DNA of 64,000 bases from Miltoncostaea marina (GTDB lineage Bacteria; Actinomycetota; Thermoleophilia; Miltoncostaeales; Miltoncostaeaceae), in assembly GCF_018141525.1 (NCBI RefSeq), contig NZ_CP064655.1, positions 124,001 through 188,000 of the forward strand, written 5' to 3'. The position numbers and the translations under genes are program-made. Shown here piece by piece: positions 41,559 to 49,877 of this stretch (the stretch's first letter is position 1; the number at the start of each line of letters is the position of its first letter). The notes beneath the pieces are model-generated. The model was not told where the DNA came from. It searched no databases and saw nothing but the letters and a program-made list of their open reading frames with translations.

Positions 41559-41645
41559 GCCGCCGATTCTAGTCGAGGGCGCCGCCGCCGCCCCCCCTCG
41601 CGCCCCGGCGCCGGGGACCCTCCGGGGCGCGGGCACGCCGCCGAT
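41548..41645. repeat. 20-bp direct repeat around the response-regulator start
   Basis: GGCGCGGGCACGCCGCCGAT occurs at 41548-41567 and again at 41626-41645, 78 bp apart and without mismatch. The first copy covers the response-regulator start codon; the second lies in its upstream region. It could be a regulatory-site duplication or a small local duplication. Confidence 0.75.
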
Positions 41646-41730
41646 CCCGCGCGCGGCGCACCCCCCGCCCTCGGCCCGCGCCGGGCGGGGGGTATCCTCG
41701 TCGGGTGCCGATCGCCGCAGAGGACCGGTC

Positions 41731-43191
41731 GTGACCGGCGCCATCCTCGGGGAGCGCTACCGGCTCGACCAGCTGATCGGCCGCGGCGGGATGGCGGCGG
41801 TCTGGAGCGCGACCGACACGGTGCTCGGGCGCCCCGTGGCCGTGAAGCGGTTGCACGCCGGGCTGCTCGCCGACGAGGAGCACGCCGAGCGCTTCCGCCG
41901 CGAGGCCCGCCTCGTGGCGCGTTTGTCGCACCCCAACCTCGTCCACCTGCTCGACCGCGGCGAGGACGCCGAGGGCCCCTACCTCGTGATGGAGCTCGTC
42001 GACGGCGAGAACCTGAAGACGCGGCTGCGGCGCGAGGGGCGGCTCGAGCCGGCCGAGGCGGCGCGCATCTGCGCGGAGGTGGGGGAGGCCCTGACCTACG
42101 CCCACGCCCAGGGCGTGGTGCACCGCGACATCAAGGCCCAGAACGTGCTGCTCACCGCCGACGGCCAGGTGAAGCTCGCCGACTTCGGCATCGCCCGCCT
42201 GATGGAGACCGACGACGAGCACGGCCTGACCCGCACCGACATGCTGCTGGGCAGCGCCGACTACCTGTCGCCCGAGCAGGCGGACGGTCGCCCCGTGGAC
42301 GCGCGGACCGACGTCTACTCGCTGGGCATCCTGCTCTACGAGTGCCTCACCGGCCGGCTGCCGTTCGCCGGCGAGGGCTTCGTGGCGGTGGCGATGAAGC
42401 ACTGCTCGGAGCCCCTGCCCGACCCGCGGGCCGTCGCGCCCGAGGTGCCCGGCCACCTCGCCGCCTGCACGCTGCGCGCGGCCGAGAAGGAGCCGGCCGC
42501 GCGCTTCCCCGACGCCGCCGCGATGGTGGCCGCGCTGCGCGGCGCCGACGAGGGCACGGCGATCATGCCGGCGATCCGGCTGCCGGAGGACGATCGCGCC
42601 GCCCCCGCCGCGGGCCGCCCGCCCGGCCGCCGCCGCCGCCGGCTCGCCTGGCTCGCCGCCGTGCTGGCGATCGCCGTCGCGGCCGGGGTGGCCGGGGCGC
42701 TGCTGCTGGATCCGGGGTCCGGCGACCCGCCGCCCGCCGCCGCCGCGCCGCTCACCTTCGCCGCGGTGCGCGACCACGACCCCGAGGGCGACGCGAGCGA
42801 GAACCCCCAGGACCGCGGCCTGGCGATCGACCCCGACCCGGCGACCGCCTGGTACACGGAGCGGTATCAGTCGACGCCGCGGTTCGGGAACCTCAAGACC
42901 GGCGTCGGGCTCATCCTGCGCCTGACCGCCCCCGCCCAGGCGACCGAGATGGTGATCACCTCGCCCACCCCGGGCGCGCGCTTCCAGGTGCTGGGATCGC
43001 TCGACGGCGACCAGCGCCAGCTGCTCGCCGAGGGCAGGTTCGAGGGTGAGAACCAGGTGGTGCCGCTGGCCGCGGCGCCGCCCCAGGCGGCGTACCTGCT
43101 GTGGATCACCTCGCTCGTGGACGACGGCGCCGGCGGCTACTGGGCCGGCGTGGGGAAGGTGGAGCTGCGGGGGGCGCCGAACGGGACATAG
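41731..43191 (+). CDS. Membrane Ser/Thr protein kinase with a discoidin-like outer domain
   Basis: 486 residues. The kinase domain (~8-270) is complete: IGRGGMAAVW, catalytic-lysine strand PVAVKRL, HRDIKAQNVLL, DFGIA and APE-like SPEQAD. A basic linker precedes one helix (LAWLAAVLAIAVAAGVAGALLL, ~310-331). The outer ~150 residues (GLAIDPDPATAWYTERYQS, LKTGVGLILRL) resemble the F5/8-like domain at the C-terminus of mycobacterial MviN. Such a domain could sense cell-wall material. The start is GTG 41731 after AGAGGA. A recombinase gene follows after 2 bp, forming an operon. Confidence 0.9.
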   Translation: MTGAILGERYRLDQLIGRGGMAAVWSATDTVLGRPVAVKRLHAGLLADEEHAERFRREARLVARLSHPNLVHLLDRGEDAEGPYLVMELVDGENLKTRLRREGRLEPAEAARICAEVGEALTYAHAQGVVHRDIKAQNVLLTADGQVKLADFGIARLMETDDEHGLTRTDMLLGSADYLSPEQADGRPVDARTDVYSLGILLYECLTGRLPFAGEGFVAVAMKHCSEPLPDPRAVAPEVPGHLAACTLRAAEKEPAARFPDAAAMVAALRGADEGTAIMPAIRLPEDDRAAPAAGRPPGRRRRRLAWLAAVLAIAVAAGVAGALLLDPGSGDPPPAAAAPLTFAAVRDHDPEGDASENPQDRGLAIDPDPATAWYTERYQSTPRFGNLKTGVGLILRLTAPAQATEMVITSPTPGARFQVLGSLDGDQRQLLAEGRFEGENQVVPLAAAPPQAAYLLWITSLVDDGAGGYWAGVGKVELRGAPNGT

Positions 43192-43193
43192 CC

Positions 43194-44138
43194 GTGACGT
43201 CGACCGCCGCCTGGGACAGGAGCCTCGAGGACCTCGCCGCGCGCCTGGAGGCCCAGGGCGGGCGCGGTCGGCGGTTGTCGCCGCGCACCCGGGCGGCGTA
43301 CCTGAAGGACGCCCGGCGGGTGGCCGCCTGGCTGGCCGCCCGCGGGGTCGAGGGCCCGGAGCGCGTCACGCCGTCGGCGCTCGAGGCGGCCTTCCGCGGC
43401 CTGGCCTGGTCGCCCGCCACCCGGGCGCGGGCGATCACCGCGCTGCGCGAGTGGCTGTCCCCGCACCACCCGCCGGGCCGCTCGCCGGCGGAGCTGCTCG
43501 ACCGCCCGCGGCCGGCCCCGCCGCCGGTGCCGCGCCTCTCGCAGGCCGACGCCGCCGAGCTGGTCGAGGCGGTCGGCGCCGGGCCCGCCGGCACGCCGGT
43601 CGCGCGCGCGCTGGCCCTGCGCGACCGCGCCCTGGTCGAGGTGCTGTACGGCAGCGGCCTGCGCCGCCAGGAGGCCTGCGACCTCGTGCTGGCCGGCCTC
43701 GACTTCGAGCACGAGGCCCTGCGCGTGGTGGGCAAGGGCGGGCGCGCCCGCACGGTGCCGCTCACCGAGCCGGCGGTCGCCGCGCTGCGCGCCTGGCTCG
43801 CCGAGGGGCGGCCGCGCCTGACGTCGGGGCTGCCGCCGCAGCCGTCCGCCCGGGCACCGGTCTTCGTCTCGCGCGCCGGCCGCCCGCTCGACGGCTCGAC
43901 GGTCTACCGGGTGGTCGCCCGCGCCCTGCGGGCCGGCGGCCGCGCGGGCGGCCCCCACCTGCTGCGCCACGCGGCGGGCACCCACCTGCTGGAGGGCCCC
44001 GGCGGGCGCGACGGCGCGCACCTGCGCGTGGTGCAGGAGGTGCTGGGGCACGCCAGCCTCGCCACCACCCAGCGCTACACGGGGGTGACCACCCGCGCCA
44101 TGCAGGACGCGCTGCGCCGCGGCCACCCGCGCGGATGA
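43194..44138 (+). CDS. Tyrosine recombinase, XerC/XerD-like (first of a pair)
   Basis: 314 residues with an N-terminal SAM-like core-binding domain (LSPRTRAAYLKDARRVAAWL) and a C-terminal catalytic domain. Catalytic residues are visible: Arg in LYGSGLRRQEACDL, Lys in VGKGGRART, the box HLLRHAAGTHLLE, LGHASLATTQRY with the distal His, and the nucleophile Tyr. Members cut and rejoin DNA, for example to resolve chromosome dimers at dif. GTG 43194 is 2 bp after the kinase stop. Its ATGA overlap with the next recombinase suggests a heterodimer is made. Confidence 0.92.
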   Translation: MTSTAAWDRSLEDLAARLEAQGGRGRRLSPRTRAAYLKDARRVAAWLAARGVEGPERVTPSALEAAFRGLAWSPATRARAITALREWLSPHHPPGRSPAELLDRPRPAPPPVPRLSQADAAELVEAVGAGPAGTPVARALALRDRALVEVLYGSGLRRQEACDLVLAGLDFEHEALRVVGKGGRARTVPLTEPAVAALRAWLAEGRPRLTSGLPPQPSARAPVFVSRAGRPLDGSTVYRVVARALRAGGRAGGPHLLRHAAGTHLLEGPGGRDGAHLRVVQEVLGHASLATTQRYTGVTTRAMQDALRRGHPRG

Positions 44139-45196
44139 GCGGGCCGGCGGTGGACCCCGACGGGCTCGGGCGCCTGGTGGCCGCGTTCGTCGACTCGCGC
44201 GAGAACCCGAACACCCGGGCCGCCTACGGCCGCGACCTGGCGGCGCTCACCGCGGCCCTCGGCGCGCCCGCGCCGCCCGCCGACGCGGCCGCCTTCGGCA
44301 TCGAGGACGACCCCGCGGCCCGCGCCGCCGCCGCCGCCCTCGCGGCGCTGCCCCTCGACTGGTGGCAGCGCTGGCGCGACGGCCTGCCCGGCCGCCTCGC
44401 CACCCGCCGGCGGCGGGTGGCGGCCGTGCGCGCCTTCTGCCGCTGGTGGTCGCGGGCGCTGGCGCTGGAGAACCCGGTGCGCGACCTGCGCCCGCCCGCG
44501 AGCGGGCCCGAGGGTCAGGAGGCGCTCGGCCGCGAGGTGGTCGCCCTGGCCCCCGCCGCCGTGCGCCGCATGTGCGAGGCGGCCGCCGCGCCCGGGCCGG
44601 TCGGCGCGCGCGACGCGGCCCTGATCGAGGTGCTCTACGGGTGCGGGCTGCGGGCGAGCGAGGCCGCCGGCCTCGACCTGTCGGCCTGCCACCTCGACGA
44701 CCCGGACGACCCGTTCGTGCTGGTCGACGGCAAGGGCGGCAGGCGGCGGCCGGTGGCCGTGCCGCGCCGCGCCCTGGCCGCGCTGACCGCCTACCTGCGC
44801 ACCGGGCGGCCCGAGCTGCGGGCGCGCGACCGGCGCCCGCGCCCCGACCAGGCCCGCCACCGCGACGCCGACGCGGTCTTCCTGTCCTCGCGCGGCCGGC
44901 GCCTGGGCCGCGCGGCCGTCTGGCGCATCGTCACCGAGGTGGCCGACCGCGCCGGCCTGCGCGCCGAGGGCGCGCGGGTCTTCCCGCACGCCCTGCGGCA
45001 CTCCTGCGGCACCCACTTGATCCAGTCAGGCGTCGACATCCGCTACGTGCAGGCCCACCTGGGCCACGCCTCGCCGGTGACGACCGAGGTGTACACGCAC
45101 GTCACGGCTGCCCATCTGCGCGAGGACTTCGATCGGGCGCATCCGCGAGCTCGCGCTCGGGCGCGCCCGGGAGGTCCCCCGTCAGCCCCTCCTTGA
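44135..45196 (+). CDS. Tyrosine recombinase, XerC/XerD-like (second of a pair)
   Basis: 353 residues. The N-terminal domain (NPNTRAAYGRDLAALTAAL) has an insertion of ~25 residues rich in Ala/Asp relative to its partner. The catalytic domain has LYGCGLRASEAAGLDL, VDGKGGRRRPV, FPHALRHSCGTHLIQSGV and LGHASPVTTEVYTHV, so Arg, Lys, His, Arg, His and Tyr are all in place. The two proteins are similar but clearly diverged, as XerC and XerD are. The last ~30 residues (Arg/Ala/Pro) overlap the convergent tatA 3' end by 95 bp. Confidence 0.92.
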   Translation: MSGPAVDPDGLGRLVAAFVDSRENPNTRAAYGRDLAALTAALGAPAPPADAAAFGIEDDPAARAAAAALAALPLDWWQRWRDGLPGRLATRRRRVAAVRAFCRWWSRALALENPVRDLRPPASGPEGQEALGREVVALAPAAVRRMCEAAAAPGPVGARDAALIEVLYGCGLRASEAAGLDLSACHLDDPDDPFVLVDGKGGRRRPVAVPRRALAALTAYLRTGRPELRARDRRPRPDQARHRDADAVFLSSRGRRLGRAAVWRIVTEVADRAGLRAEGARVFPHALRHSCGTHLIQSGVDIRYVQAHLGHASPVTTEVYTHVTAAHLREDFDRAHPRARARARPGGPPSAPP

Positions 45197-45308
45197 ACTC
45201 GCGCATGCTGCTGCCGAGCCCCCTGCCCATCTCGGGCAGGCGCTTGGCGCCGAACAGCAGCAGCGCGATGCCGAGCACGATCAGGATCTGAACGGGCGAC
45301 AGGCCCAC
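45102..45308 (-). CDS. tatA: Twin-arginine translocase subunit TatA
   Basis: This 68-residue protein has one N-terminal helix (PVQILIVLGIALLLFG), the conserved hinge FGAKRLPEMGRGLG, and an amphipathic helix (SSMREFKEGLTGDL) with an acidic-to-basic tail. TatA oligomers form the pore for folded proteins exported by the Tat pathway. The start is GTG 45308, with GGAGGAGG 7 nt upstream. TatC is not in the window. Its last 95 bp overlap the end of the convergent recombinase gene. Confidence 0.93.
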   Translation of the reverse strand: MGLSPVQILIVLGIALLLFGAKRLPEMGRGLGSSMREFKEGLTGDLPGAPERELADAPDRSPRADGQP

Positions 45309-45475
45309 GGCGCGCACCTCCTCCGGTCGACGACGCGGCCCAGCCTCGCAGCGCGCAGCTCCCGCCTCTGCGGGCGCGGCGACAGGATCCGCGGGCGGCC
45401 GTTGGGCCCGGCGCACAAGGCGACGGCGGAACCGCCCGGGTACCGCGCGGGGGCGGGGCACGGTATGGATGCCCG

Positions 45476-47311
45476 ATGCCCGCACACACGCCCCGCCGCG
45501 CCCTCGCCCCGGCGATCGCCCTCGCCGCCGCGCTGGCCGCCCCGCTCGCCGCCCCCTCCGACGCCCGCGCCGTGGTCCTCGGCGTGCAGGACGACCGCCT
45601 CAGCTCGGGCCCGGTCGCCGACGTCCCGAAGCGCATGGCGCTGATCGACGCGACGAACGCCCGCGTGACGCGCCAGGACGTGCTCTGGTCGCTCGTCGCG
45701 CCCACCCGGCCGGCCCGGCCCACCGACCCCGGCGACCCCGCCTACGACTGGTCGCGCATCGACGCCGCGATGCAGGGCTTCGAGCGGCTGGGCCTGACGC
45801 CGATCCTCGTCGCCTACAGCGCCCCGCCGTGGGCGGCGAACGGGCGCCCGATCCCCCAGGGGACCCAGGTGAACCCGGCCGCGCCCCGGCCGCGCCACTA
45901 CGCCGACTTCATGGAGGCCCTCGCCCGTCGCTACTCGGGGTCGTACACGCCCCAGGGGGCGAGCGGGCCGCTGCCGCGGGCGCGCCACTTCGAGATCTGG
46001 AACGAGCCCAACCTCGGCGCCTTCCTGTCGCCGCAGGTGTCGGGCGGCCGCCGGGTGGCGGTCACCCGCTACGTGGCGATGGCGCGCGCGGGCCACGCGG
46101 CCATCAAGCGGGTCAACCGGAGCGCGATCGTCATCGCCGGGGTGGGCGGCCCCCGCAGCTCGACCGGCGCCAACGGGACCGGGGCGCTCGAGTGGGCGCG
46201 CCGCATCGCGCGCAGCGCCGCGCCGTTCGACGCGTACTCCCAGCACGTCTACCCGGCCGCCGCGCCGCTCGCGAACACGCGCGCCTTCCCCGCATGGGGG
46301 ACGCTGCCGCAGCTCTTCGACGCCCTCGACGCGGTCCCGCGCCGGCGCGGGACCCCGGTGTATCTCACCGAGATCGGCTACACGACCGCGGCGACCGAGT
46401 ACCGCGACGTGCGCGTCAGCCGCGGCCAGCAGGCCGCCTACCTGCGTCAGATCATGGCCCTGCCCCAGGTCCGCTCGGGCCGTGTGCGGGCGATGATCTG
46501 GTTCAACATGCAGGACAACCCCAACTGGCCGGGCGGGATCTTCGACCTGGCGGGGCGGCGCAAGCCCAGCTTCGCGGTCTTCCAGCGCCTGGCCCGCGCC
46601 GGCGCGCTGACGCCCGACCTGCGCGTGCGGCCGCCGGTCACGCTGAGCCGCCGCCAGCTGCTGATCAACCAGCGCATCTCCCAGGCCGCGGTCCGGCGCC
46701 TCAACCTGGTGCAGCGCCGCCTCGACGCGGGCCTGACGACGGCCGACCTGCGGCCCGGCGGGATGGCGCCGCCGGCGTTCGGGCAGGGCGTGGCGACGTC
46801 GTTCGCGGCGGGCGCCGGGCCCGTCGCGGCGCCGCCCCTGACCCGCGCCGCCGAGGTCCCCGACGCGCCGCGCCGCAGGCCGGGCGCGGCGGCCCGGGTG
46901 CGCCTCGCGGCCGCGCAGCTGCTCATCAACCAGCGGGTCTCGCAGGCGGCCGTCCGGCGCGCGAACGGCATCGAGCGGCGCTTCGCCGGCGGGCTGACCG
47001 GCGGCGACCTGCGCCCTGGCGCGATCGACGCGTCGCGGCTGGCGCCCGGGCTGACGATCGACGTCGCGGTCCCCGTCGCCACGCGGCCCGGGCCGTCGCG
47101 CACGGTCGTCGCGCCCGCGGCGCGCCGCCCCGGCGCGCGGGTGTCGCTGTCGGCCGCCCAGCTGCGGGTCAACCAGCGCATCGCCCAGGCCGGCGTGCGG
47201 CGCGCCAACGCGCTGTCCGAGCGGCTGGCCGAGGGCTTCGCCGCCCGCGACTTCCGGCCCCAGTCGGTCACCGCGATCAGCATCGCCCCGGCACTGCGCA
47301 CGCCGGGGTGA
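45476..47311 (+). CDS. Secreted glycoside hydrolase with three C-terminal repeats
   Basis: 611 residues with a cleavable signal peptide (residues ~1-31, ending SDARA). The catalytic domain (~33-385) is a TIM-barrel glycosidase of the GH39/GH5 kind: acid/base E177 in EIWNEPNLGAF and nucleophile candidate E299 in VYLTEIGYTT, then MIWFNMQDNPNWPGG. Three repeats follow at about 390-430, 477-517 and 558-598, each with the pattern QLLINQRISQAAVRR, then about 13 residues, then DLRP. They are linked by Pro/Ala stretches and may be wall-anchoring modules. It is divergent from tatA; no RR signal is seen. Confidence 0.85.
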   Translation: MPAHTPRRALAPAIALAAALAAPLAAPSDARAVVLGVQDDRLSSGPVADVPKRMALIDATNARVTRQDVLWSLVAPTRPARPTDPGDPAYDWSRIDAAMQGFERLGLTPILVAYSAPPWAANGRPIPQGTQVNPAAPRPRHYADFMEALARRYSGSYTPQGASGPLPRARHFEIWNEPNLGAFLSPQVSGGRRVAVTRYVAMARAGHAAIKRVNRSAIVIAGVGGPRSSTGANGTGALEWARRIARSAAPFDAYSQHVYPAAAPLANTRAFPAWGTLPQLFDALDAVPRRRGTPVYLTEIGYTTAATEYRDVRVSRGQQAAYLRQIMALPQVRSGRVRAMIWFNMQDNPNWPGGIFDLAGRRKPSFAVFQRLARAGALTPDLRVRPPVTLSRRQLLINQRISQAAVRRLNLVQRRLDAGLTTADLRPGGMAPPAFGQGVATSFAAGAGPVAAPPLTRAAEVPDAPRRRPGAAARVRLAAAQLLINQRVSQAAVRRANGIERRFAGGLTGGDLRPGAIDASRLAPGLTIDVAVPVATRPGPSRTVVAPAARRPGARVSLSAAQLRVNQRIAQAGVRRANALSERLAEGFAARDFRPQSVTAISIAPALRTPG

Positions 47312-47324
47312 CGCCGCCCGACGT

Positions 47325-48434
47325 TCAGCGGCGGCGGGTGACCCGCACGCCGACGGCGGCGCGGTCGCGCAGGCCGTCGCCGGTCAGCACCGCCCGCACG
47401 ACGTAGCGGCCGGGGCGGGCGTCGCGCGGCAGCGGCACGTTCACCGGCCGCCGCGTCGGTCCGGCGAGCTTGCGGATGGCGCGCCGGGCGCCGCCGCCGC
47501 GCGGCGTCATCGTGACGACCGCGCGCCCCGGCCGGGTGATGTGCACACGCACCGCGCGGACACCGTTGCGCGTGAGCCGCAGCCCCCCGCCGACCGGCAC
47601 CGCGGCGTCGCGCCCGGTGGGTGAGACGTCCGGCGCCGCGAGGAAGGCGCGATGCTGGGCGGCCCAGGCGCGGCCGGCGGCCGCGTCGACCAGGCCGTAG
47701 GCGGCCGGCCCGTTGGCGAGCATGGCGCGCCCGGCCGGCGTGGCGCGCAGGCGCGCCCAGACCTCCGCCTGGCCGGCGCCCCTGTCGGGGCCCACGACCA
47801 CGCGCAGCTCGCCGCCGCGGGCCGGCCAGCGCCCGGCCCAGCGCGTGGGGTGCATCGCCATCTCGCGCGCCGGGAAGGGGGTCAGGTCGCCGCGGTAGGT
47901 CTGCAGGTACACGGCCCGGCCGCGGCTCAGCGCGCCGACCAGCGCGCGCAGGCGCCCCGGCAGGGCGCGCCGCGGGTCGGCGCGGCCGACCTGCTCCACG
48001 AGCGCGGGCGAGGCGTAGAACATCACCCGCCGCGCGTCGGGGCCGAGGCGGGCCATCGCGGCGGCCAGCGAGCGCGCGGCCCGCGGGGTCCAGTGGCGGG
48101 GCGTGATCTCGTCGACGGCCACCAGGCCGGCCGCGCCGTCCGAGCGCCAGCCGGCGCGCAGGGCGGCGGCGATGCGCTTCGGCTCCCTGCCGGCGATCTC
48201 GCGGCCGGCGACCTTGCCGACGCGCCGCCCGTGCGGCCAGCGCGCGCCCTCGGCGGCGGGCGCCTGGCGCAGCGTGGGCCCGCCGACGGCGTCGTGGATC
48301 GCCACGGCGGCGGGCTCGCGGACGTAGAGGAGCGGCGGGTCGGCGGCCGAGGCCGCGCCGGCGGCCGGCCCGAGGGCGGCCACGGCGACGCTCAGGGCGG
48401 CCGCCCGGGTGATGGGCGGGACCGTTCGGGGCAC
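47325..48434 (-). CDS. Secreted protein of unknown function
   Basis: 369 residues starting at GTG 48434. A signal peptide (ITRAAALSVAVAALGPAAGA, ending ASAAD) marks export. Segments LLYVREPAAVAIHDAVGG, VAVDEITPRHWTPRAARSLA and RRVMFYASPALVEQVGR suggest a barrel-like domain possibly related to glycosidases of the neighbouring gene, with an acidic VDE motif. The last ~90 residues (RAVRVHITRPGRAVVTMTPR, PGRYVVRAVLTG) look like an immunoglobulin-type beta-sandwich. The family is not recognised. It is convergent with the repeat-bearing glycosidase. Confidence 0.65.
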   Translation of the reverse strand: MPRTVPPITRAAALSVAVAALGPAAGAASAADPPLLYVREPAAVAIHDAVGGPTLRQAPAAEGARWPHGRRVGKVAGREIAGREPKRIAAALRAGWRSDGAAGLVAVDEITPRHWTPRAARSLAAAMARLGPDARRVMFYASPALVEQVGRADPRRALPGRLRALVGALSRGRAVYLQTYRGDLTPFPAREMAMHPTRWAGRWPARGGELRVVVGPDRGAGQAEVWARLRATPAGRAMLANGPAAYGLVDAAAGRAWAAQHRAFLAAPDVSPTGRDAAVPVGGGLRLTRNGVRAVRVHITRPGRAVVTMTPRGGGARRAIRKLAGPTRRPVNVPLPRDARPGRYVVRAVLTGDGLRDRAAVGVRVTRRR

Positions 48435-48496
48435 GCGGTGAGGGTGCCACGCGGCCGGCCCGCCGGCACCCCCGCGGGCCGGTTCTGACGGAACGC

Positions 48497-49207
48497 TTAC
48501 AGGCCGCCGGGCGACGCGGTGAGCATGCCGACCCCGCCCACCGCGGCCAGCAGCGACAGCACCAGGATGCCGAGCACGAGGCCGGTGAGCGCCTGCCCCC
48601 GGCCCGCGAGGCGCTCGCCCGACGAGCGGATGTCGCCCAGGGCCAGCACGCCGTAGGCGACCGCGAGCGCCGACGTGACCACCGCCACCACGGCCACGAT
48701 GCCGAGGATCGCCGCGAGGGGGGCGGTGCGGGCGCGCTGCAGGCGCCCGGGCGCCAGGCGCACCTCCGGCGACGACTGGGCCACCTTGCGGATGCCCACG
48801 AGGCTCATCGCGACGCCCGCCAGGGCCATCCAGAAGCCGGCCACCAGCAGCAGGCCGCCGCCCTCGAGCGCGAGGTCGGCGTCGTCGGCGAAGCGGTCGG
48901 AGGTGCGCGCCCCGATCACGAGGAACGCGGCCATCAGCGCGAGCCCGGTCGCCAGGACCAGGCCCACCAGGTGCACCCACAGCAGGCGCAGCGCGGCGCC
49001 GGCGGCCGCGCCGGCCGCGCCGAGCGCGGCGATGACGGCGACCGAGGCCCCCGCGCCGGCGGTCGCGAGGGCGCCGTGGGGCTCGTCGGCCGGCCCGGAG
49101 ACGATGTCGGCGACCGGCGCCAGCGCGACGAGCACGCCCGCGAGCGCGCCGGTCGCGAGGCCGGCGCGGACGAGCAGGATCGCGCGGCGGAGCGGGTCGT
49201 CGGCCAT
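48497..49207 (-). CDS. Polytopic membrane protein with DUF4190-like end
   Basis: This 236-residue protein has six to seven hydrophobic helices. The C-terminal third (AILGIVAVVAVVTSALAVAY, DIRSSGERLAGRGQALTGLV) matches DUF4190, a two-helix unit common in actinobacterial membrane proteins. The N-terminal region has helices around residues 10-32, 48-70, 75-97 and 120-145. The start is ATG 49207 (MADDPLRRA). It lies 11 bp after the phosphoesterase stop and is probably the last gene of the pknB-ddl transcript. No enzymatic motif is visible. Confidence 0.7.
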   Translation of the reverse strand: MADDPLRRAILLVRAGLATGALAGVLVALAPVADIVSGPADEPHGALATAGAGASVAVIAALGAAGAAAGAALRLLWVHLVGLVLATGLALMAAFLVIGARTSDRFADDADLALEGGGLLLVAGFWMALAGVAMSLVGIRKVAQSSPEVRLAPGRLQRARTAPLAAILGIVAVVAVVTSALAVAYGVLALGDIRSSGERLAGRGQALTGLVLGILVLSLLAAVGGVGMLTASPGGL

Positions 49208-49218
49208 CGCGGGCGACA

Positions 49219-49848
49219 CTAGCCGAGGTCCAGCGGGACGGTGCTGGGACGGATGCCCCCGCTGCCGACCTCGAGGATCCCCACCGACGGCCGCATCGCC
49301 TCTGCGCCGAGCTGGGCGCGGAAGCGCCGCACCGCGCGGTCGGCGACGCCGGTCAGCCCGGCGCCCGGCGGGCGCCCGCCCTGGAGGCTGCCCCAGGGGC
49401 ACACCGCCCCCGGCGAGTAGAGCAGCGTGCCGCCCGACCAGGCGGTCACCGGCTCGTGCCAGTGGCCGTAGACGATGGCGTCGACCGGGCCCAGGCGCCG
49501 CGCCAGCGCGCGCCGGATGCCGGCCCGGTAGCGCAGGTTGCGCCGGGCGGCGAGCGACGCCGTGATCACCGACGCGTCCACCGCCCACAGCCGCCGGCCG
49601 TGGGTGAGGCCGATGCGGTGGCCGCCGGCCGCCACGACGGCCGTCGCCGGCAGGGCGAGCGACCCCAGCCGGTCGTGGTCGCCGCGCACGGCGACGACCG
49701 GCGCGACGGCGCCGAGCACGTCGAGCACCTCGGGCACGCTGAGGTCGCCGGCGTGGAGGATCAGGTCGCAGCCCTCCAGCGCCTCCAGTACGGCGGCCGG
49801 CACCTCGTCGAGGAACTCGCCGACGTGGGCGTCGGCCACGACCCCCAC
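49219..49848 (-). CDS. YfcE/MJ0936-type metallophosphoesterase
   Basis: About 209 residues. The calcineurin-like fold motifs are present: VADAHVGEF (D-x-H), ILHAGDLS (GD), VAVRGDHDRLG (GNH[D/E] variant with D for N), LTHG and VYGHWHEPV (GHxH). All metal-ligand positions except the altered N are kept. Relatives hydrolyse phosphodiesters of small substrates. I start at GTG 49848; the frame is open into ddl but no ATG or GTG with a good ribosome site is seen there. It follows ddl by 29 bp and is likely cotranscribed. Confidence 0.87.
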   Translation of the reverse strand: MGVVADAHVGEFLDEVPAAVLEALEGCDLILHAGDLSVPEVLDVLGAVAPVVAVRGDHDRLGSLALPATAVVAAGGHRIGLTHGRRLWAVDASVITASLAARRNLRYRAGIRRALARRLGPVDAIVYGHWHEPVTAWSGGTLLYSPGAVCPWGSLQGGRPPGAGLTGVADRAVRRFRAQLGAEAMRPSVGILEVGSGGIRPSTVPLDLG

Positions 49849-49877
49849 GCGGGTCGTGCGCGCGGCGCCGCGCGCGC

